Positions 60,141 to 64,000 of a stretch of DNA of 64,000 nucleotides are shown here, piece after piece. Made by a program: the position numbers and the translations under genes. Numbering within the stretch: position 1 is the first letter of the stretch; each line of letters opens with the position of its first letter. The stretch comes from Anaerococcus murdochii (GTDB lineage Bacteria; Bacillota; Clostridia; Tissierellales; Peptoniphilaceae). The stretch is from the NCBI RefSeq assembly GCF_019957155.1, contig NZ_JAIPME010000002.1:2119493-2183492 (forward strand). The letters are read 5' to 3'. Below the pieces are notes generated by a model, which was not told where the DNA came from, did no database searches, and saw nothing but the letters and a program-made list of their open reading frames with translations.

Positions 60141-60528
60141 CCTGACATTTTAAATGTTATTTTAAAAAAATAATCTCGGACTAATTAACATTTAAAGTGG
60201 TATTTTTATTTAAAAAAATATCTTCGATTCTTACCCCAAAATAATTAGCTATTTTTTGTGCCGTCATTAAATTAGTAGTTCCTAGCTTTTCTATCCTTCC
60301 AATTGTTTGGTTGACTAACTCCTATCGCATCTGCCAACTCTTGTTGGCTAACATTTTTTATAGCCCTGTAAATTTTGATTTATTATTTATATCAATCACC
60401 TCATTTCTGTATCTAATAATATATTACCATTTAAAATGGTATTCGTCAACTATTTCTTTATTATTTTAAATAGTTTTATTTGAAAATACCATTTTAAGTA
60501 GTGGTATTATACTATTTAAAATTGTAAA
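60141..60528. promoter_or_regulatory. CI/Cro-type lysis-lysogeny switch with repeated operators
   Basis: Related palindromic sites repeat on both sides of the Cro-like gene: ACATTTTAAATGTTAT (60144-60159), AACATTTAAAGTGGTATT (60187-60204), TACCATTTAAAATGGTAT (60423-60440) and ATACCATTTTAAGTAGTGGTAT (60485-60506), plus weaker TATTTAAA cores near 60470 and 60512. A leftward promoter TTGACG-17-TAATAT has the 60423 operator in its spacer. The repressor promoter faces right (TTGAAA, then TATTAT) over the 60485 site. Confidence 0.75.
60181..60399 (-). pseudogene. Cro-like HTH repressor, disrupted by indels
   Basis: The correct product is about 70 aa and can be read by joining frames: IYRAIKNVSQQELADAIGVS, then PTIGRIEKLGTTNLMTAQKI, then ANYFGVRIEDIFLNK, an XRE-type helix-turn-helix ending NTTLNVN. 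At least two single-base shifts are needed: one missing A near the start and one extra A in CCAAACAATT. The frame is open only in pieces. Confidence 0.65.
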
Positions 60529-60554
60529 ATACTAGTAAAAGGAGGGTTAATTAA

Positions 60555-61189
60555 ATGACAAAACTCACTGAAAATCTAAAACATTACAGAAAATTGAACG
60601 GATATACTTCAGGAAACAATTGCTCCAAATTAAAAATCACCACATCCGCCTATGGTATGTATGAACAAGGTAGAAATACTCCCCCATACTCCAAATTGAA
60701 AGAATTGTCAGAAATATACAATATATCAATTTCAGAATTAACTGGAGAGCCGAGGGAAAATTTAGAATTTATAGCCCGATCCGTATCAGTCCACACCTAC
60801 CCCTACATAGATAATTATGTATCAGCAGGCAGTCCGACAACTATAAGCGGTATGGAAAACCTCCCAAAATCCAAATTCCAGATGAACTAACAGGCAACTA
60901 TGCAGGAAGCAAAAATCTTTTCTTTTTAAAGGTAAATGGTGAATCAATGAATAAGATAATCCCTAATGACTCAGTAATCGGGATAATCGGCTATGATACC
61001 ATCTACGACCTAAAAAATGGCGACATAGTGGTATATGCAACCCAAGACGGAGAATATGCTGTCAAATACTTTACAGGATGGCAATAAACTTATATTCAGA
61101 CCAGCCTCAACCAATCCAACTACTACGACACAATCTTTGATATAAAAGATAACATAAAGATTATAGGAAAAGTAGTCAATACTCAGTAA
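60555..61189 (+). pseudogene. CI-like phage repressor with S24 peptidase domain, disrupted by indels
   Basis: Begins MTKLTENLKHYRKLNGY at an ATG after AAGGAGGG. The HTH can be read, but its core shows a compensating plus/minus pair: the seen TSGNNCS matches TQETIAP if one T is removed. The LexA-like domain follows in another frame: LFFLKVNGESMNKIIPNDSV (Ser nucleophile), GDIVVYATQDGEYAVKYF (Lys). The last part reads NKLIFRPASTNP then YYDTIFDIKDNIKIIGKVV in yet another frame. A functional form would be cleaved after RecA activation. Confidence 0.8.
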
Positions 61190-61215
61190 CGCTATAAATT
61201 CATTAGAAGGTAATT

Positions 61216-61880
61216 ATGGGAATAATAAAAAAGCTATTTAAATCGGCCGAAAAGACTCCGATAGATAAAGAAACAAAATACCAGGAATATTTAAAAAGGA
61301 TAAAAAGTGGAGAAAGCTTGAGGGTCGACTGGGAAGATTTTTGTGAAATCTCAGCGATAAAGCAATAGACGAAAGAAAAAAATAGCAATAATCCGAAATT
61401 TCATAGGACTGACCACGAAAAAAAGTTAGAAAGTGAATTTCACAAAAAAAAATCATTCAATAATTCAAGACTACGAAAATAGAATATACATTTCAGATAA
61501 AGCTGATTACAACAAATTAAAATCCAACCTCGCAGCTTATGATGAATTTAAAAAATTTTGTTACGCCAATGGAGATGGTGGGAAAATATATTTCCAGGAT
61601 ATGTGGGAATTTTGTCATAATTCTAAAAACGATTGTTTTCATTCAAAGAAACAATATTAAAATATATGCAAAATTTTCTAGACGCTAATCAGGCTGTCCT
61701 AGATATAATTGAATACTTAAAATAAACGAAACTTATTTACAAAAAGACTTAAAACACGAAATAAATTATTGTACACCTCAAGAAATAGGGACAATTATAA
61801 AAGAGATGGTTAACAACAAAATAATAACAAGAGAAAAACATAAGAACACTTATTTACTAAAATTAAATGTTAATATTTAG
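61216..61880 (+). pseudogene. Unrecognised phage protein, disrupted by indels
   Basis: An intact first stretch MGIIKKLFKSAEKTPIDKET to CEISAIKQ (stop 61368) continues in other frames: HKKNHSIIQDYENRIYISDK, then LAAYDEFKKFCYANGDGGKI, then ILKYMQNFLDANQAVLDIIE and LQKDLKHEINYCTPQEIGTI, ending LLKLNVNI. Joined, this is about 210 aa of one soluble protein. No family is recognised. It may be an immunity-linked gene behind the repressor. Confidence 0.55.
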
Positions 61881-61919
61881 CCGCAAGGCTTAATATATAA
61901 AAAATTATAGGAGGAAATT

Positions 61920-62612
61920 ATGAAAAAAAATAATCACACTAATGGCCCTAGCCTTGACCCTAACAGCTTGTGGAGGAGATCAAAAACCAAAAGAATCTAA
62001 AGAGGAAGTCAAGCAAGAAGAAGTCGCAAAAGAAGAAACAAAGGAAGAACCAAAGAAGCTGAGGAAGTAAAAGAAGAAGTCCAAAAAGAGAATGAAGATG
62101 ACATCTACTCCTATGCTGGAAAACATATAAAAACGAAGGAAACACCATCGAAATAATAAAGGCTGGCAGAGTTGATCAAACATACAAAATAGGTCCAGTA
62201 AATCTTACAATATATGGCGTATTAAACAGGAAGAATGACAGAGTTTTAACGATGAATTAAAAGCCTACTATGACACCGACCAACCAGTAGACGTTATAAC
62301 AATAGGATACTCTGTAGAAAACACCGAAGATAAAAACATACAATTCTACGTAGGCAATCCCCTATCACAACCGACACCAAAGACAAATCGACCCAGACCT
62401 ATTTGCTGGCCAAGAAGCGGTGAGAAATGCTCGGCAAAGTGGAAAAAGAAGGCGTTAACTTATACTATCCAAAGAACGCAAAAGATGTCAAAGAGATTAC
62501 TTGGCACGTTGCTGATGCAAGCGATGAAAACTTTGCAACATAGCAGAGGGAATAAAATCAAATTTACCTTTAATGATAAAGGCAATCAAGTAACGCAGAA
62601 GAACTTAAATAG
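61920..62612 (+). pseudogene. Phage-encoded lipoprotein, disrupted by indels
   Basis: RBS GGAGG precedes ATG. The N-terminal MKK plus an 8-A run puts the signal peptide out of frame; removing one A gives IITLMALALTLTACGG, a lipobox with Cys. An Lys/Glu-rich linker follows, then a domain of about 140 aa readable in pieces: KAGRVDQTYKIGPVNLTIYG, PVDVITIGYSVENTEDKNIQ and GVNLYYPKNAKDVKEITWHV. Prophage lipoproteins often act in superinfection exclusion or lysogenic conversion. Confidence 0.7.
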
Positions 62613-62809
62613 TACCCAGCCCTATGCTAATCCATAGGCTAAAAAAAAGCCCGAGTAATGGACACTTAAGGTCTGCAAATTTAAACAATCAGACACTAAA
62701 AGACAGATAAAAAATCCCCGCCCAATAAAGGGCAGGAATCGTACACAATTACCATACCACAACCAAACGGTAAAACCCGGGTAAAACATAAAAAAGAAAG
62801 GACAAAACA

Positions 62810-63930
62810 ATGAAAAGAGATAGACAATTCGCCAATGGTGAAGGCTCAATCACCTACGTCAAAGGCAGAAAATCACCATGGTGGGCAAGACTCCCCGCCA
62901 CCTATGACATAAATGGTAAAAGACTATAGACCCACAGTTGGATTTTATAAATCAAGGAAAGAAGCAAAAGCCGCCCTAGACAATTATGTATGTGTAGACG
63001 ACATAAAACATTCAGGGAATTTACGAAGCATATAAAAGACAGATGATTTTTTAAAACTAAGTTATAAAACAAAAAACAGATACGAGGACGCCTTCCTATC
63101 CTTCCACCCTATCTGGAATAAAAACATAATGGAAATAAAAACTATGGAGATGCAAAGATGTATAGATCAGAAAGTAAAAGAAGGATACTATGAAACCATC
63201 AACGGCCAAAAAATAAGAAAAGATTACTCCAAAAGACTCAATCTCAAGGTTAAAACACGTAGCAAGTAAAATCTACCAATTTGCAGAAAAACATGAATTA
63301 GTAGATAAAGATAGAGCAAAACTACTGGATGTAAAAGTAAAGAAAACACCAAAGAAAAACTATATTCTACACCCAAGATATAGACAAACTTTTCAAATCT
63401 ATCCCATACAACCCCGACGCTCGCCACATACTCTGCATGATATTTACAGGGATGAGGACATCGGAATATAGGAAATTAAAAACTATGAACATTGACTTCA
63501 AAAAAGAATCATTAGAGATTTTGGTATGAAAACCAATAAAGGCAAAAGAAGGATAATGTTTATACACGATAGAATCTACGATATATTAAAGAATTAGGCT
63601 CAGAATCAACCACAGGCTATATAGTAGAAAACACAAGAATAAACCACAAAACCCAAAGCCATCTCATCCAAGTGATACCACCTTTAGAAACACAATCTTT
63701 AAAGGAGCACTCAAAAAGGCAGGACTAGAAGAAAACAACCCCTATACAATGTAGGTATACCTTCGCCACAATAGCTCATATGTCAGGCATAAGTGATATA
63801 GATCTCATGGACTTAATGGGACACGAATCCATAGAAACCACAAAGAAATCTTATAATCCAAGTAGTAGATATATATCTATATAACCAGTTCCAAACCTAT
63901 AATTTTAAAACGCCACTAAAAGCAGGATAA
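62810..63930 (+). pseudogene. Tyrosine-recombinase integrase, disrupted by indels
   Basis: Begins MKRDRQFANGEGSITYVKGR. The AP2-like and SAM-like N-terminal parts (AALDNYVCVDDIKHS, NIMEIKTMEMQRCIDQKVKE) and the catalytic domain (CMIFTGMRTSEYRKL; YTFATIAHMSGISDIDLMDL; LMGHESIETTKKSYN) can be followed across at least six frame changes. The catalytic Arg, His and Tyr region is visible; the second box reads YTF rather than HTF-R. A reconstructed protein would be about 370 aa. It likely lies beside attR. Confidence 0.85.
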
Positions 63931-64000
63931 GAAGCATGGGACAAAAATAGAAAAAAGCATAATAAAAAACATTACGTTATTAATGTCTACTGGTAATTCT

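Larger units (their letters stand above)
23703..64000. mobile_element. Prophage with contractile tail (PBSX/myovirus-like), right end outside the window
   Basis: About 40 kb with a full modular layout: integrase and repressor rightward at the right end; early, recombination, replication, packaging, head, tail, baseplate and lysis modules leftward; accessory genes at the left end. Tail sheath, tube, tape measure and gp47-like baseplate genes mark a contractile tail. The left boundary is set at the tRNA-like sequence near 23.7 kb; the right boundary lies at or beyond 63.93 kb. Confidence 0.9.

Overview
The window is AT-rich DNA from a low-GC Gram-positive anaerobe. A PASTA-domain Ser/Thr kinase, TPP riboswitch control, consensus TTGACA/TATAAT promoters with AGGAGG ribosome binding sites, and the gene order all point to Firmicutes. 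My best guess is a Peptoniphilaceae member (Anaerococcus/Peptoniphilus-like); that placement is inference.

Positions 1-23,540 are chromosomal and transcribed leftward. From left to right they hold: pknB, stp, rlmN, rsmB, fmt, def (translation and cell-wall signalling); smc, an Elp3-like radical SAM gene, rnc, acpP, plsX (chromosome, RNA and lipid genes); an IS200-type insertion; rpmF; ackA; a compact type IV pilus locus (three minor pilins, one further pilus gene, prepilin peptidase, major pilin, PilC) without an assembly ATPase; frr and pyrH; a MATE exporter; and thiD-thiW under a TPP riboswitch with an intrinsic terminator. smc has no ATG, GTG or TTG codon before its Walker A motif and appears to start at ATT.

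From about 23,700 to beyond the right edge lies a roughly 40 kb prophage with a contractile (PBSX/myovirus-like) tail. Its lytic genes run leftward from a CI/Cro-type switch near 60.1-60.5 kb. The order is: early small genes, YqaJ-type exonuclease and RecT, replisome organizer with probable origin iterons, SSB, RusA, a RinA/ArpU-like late activator, a structured leader RNA, ParB-methyltransferase, a compact SAM synthetase, terminase, portal, head genes, tRNA-Ser(GCU), capsid, tail sheath and tube, a tail chaperone with a -1 frameshift site, tape measure, baseplate, fibre, and lysis. The immunity repressor, a lipoprotein and a tyrosine integrase lie rightward at the right end. Everything beyond about 60.18 kb is broken by many single-base indels, while the first 60 kb is not; this looks like poor sequence at a contig end, or decay.

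The left end of the prophage (23.7-27.0 kb) is an accessory region and the most interesting part. It holds small, acidic, unrecognised proteins whose three promoters share the same palindromic operator. It also holds a promoter-to-terminator small RNA of about 110 nt on the opposite strand, and a second small RNA of about 104 nt made of a single CRISPR-repeat-like element between a consensus promoter and an intrinsic terminator. That layout matches phage RNA anti-CRISPRs (Racrs).
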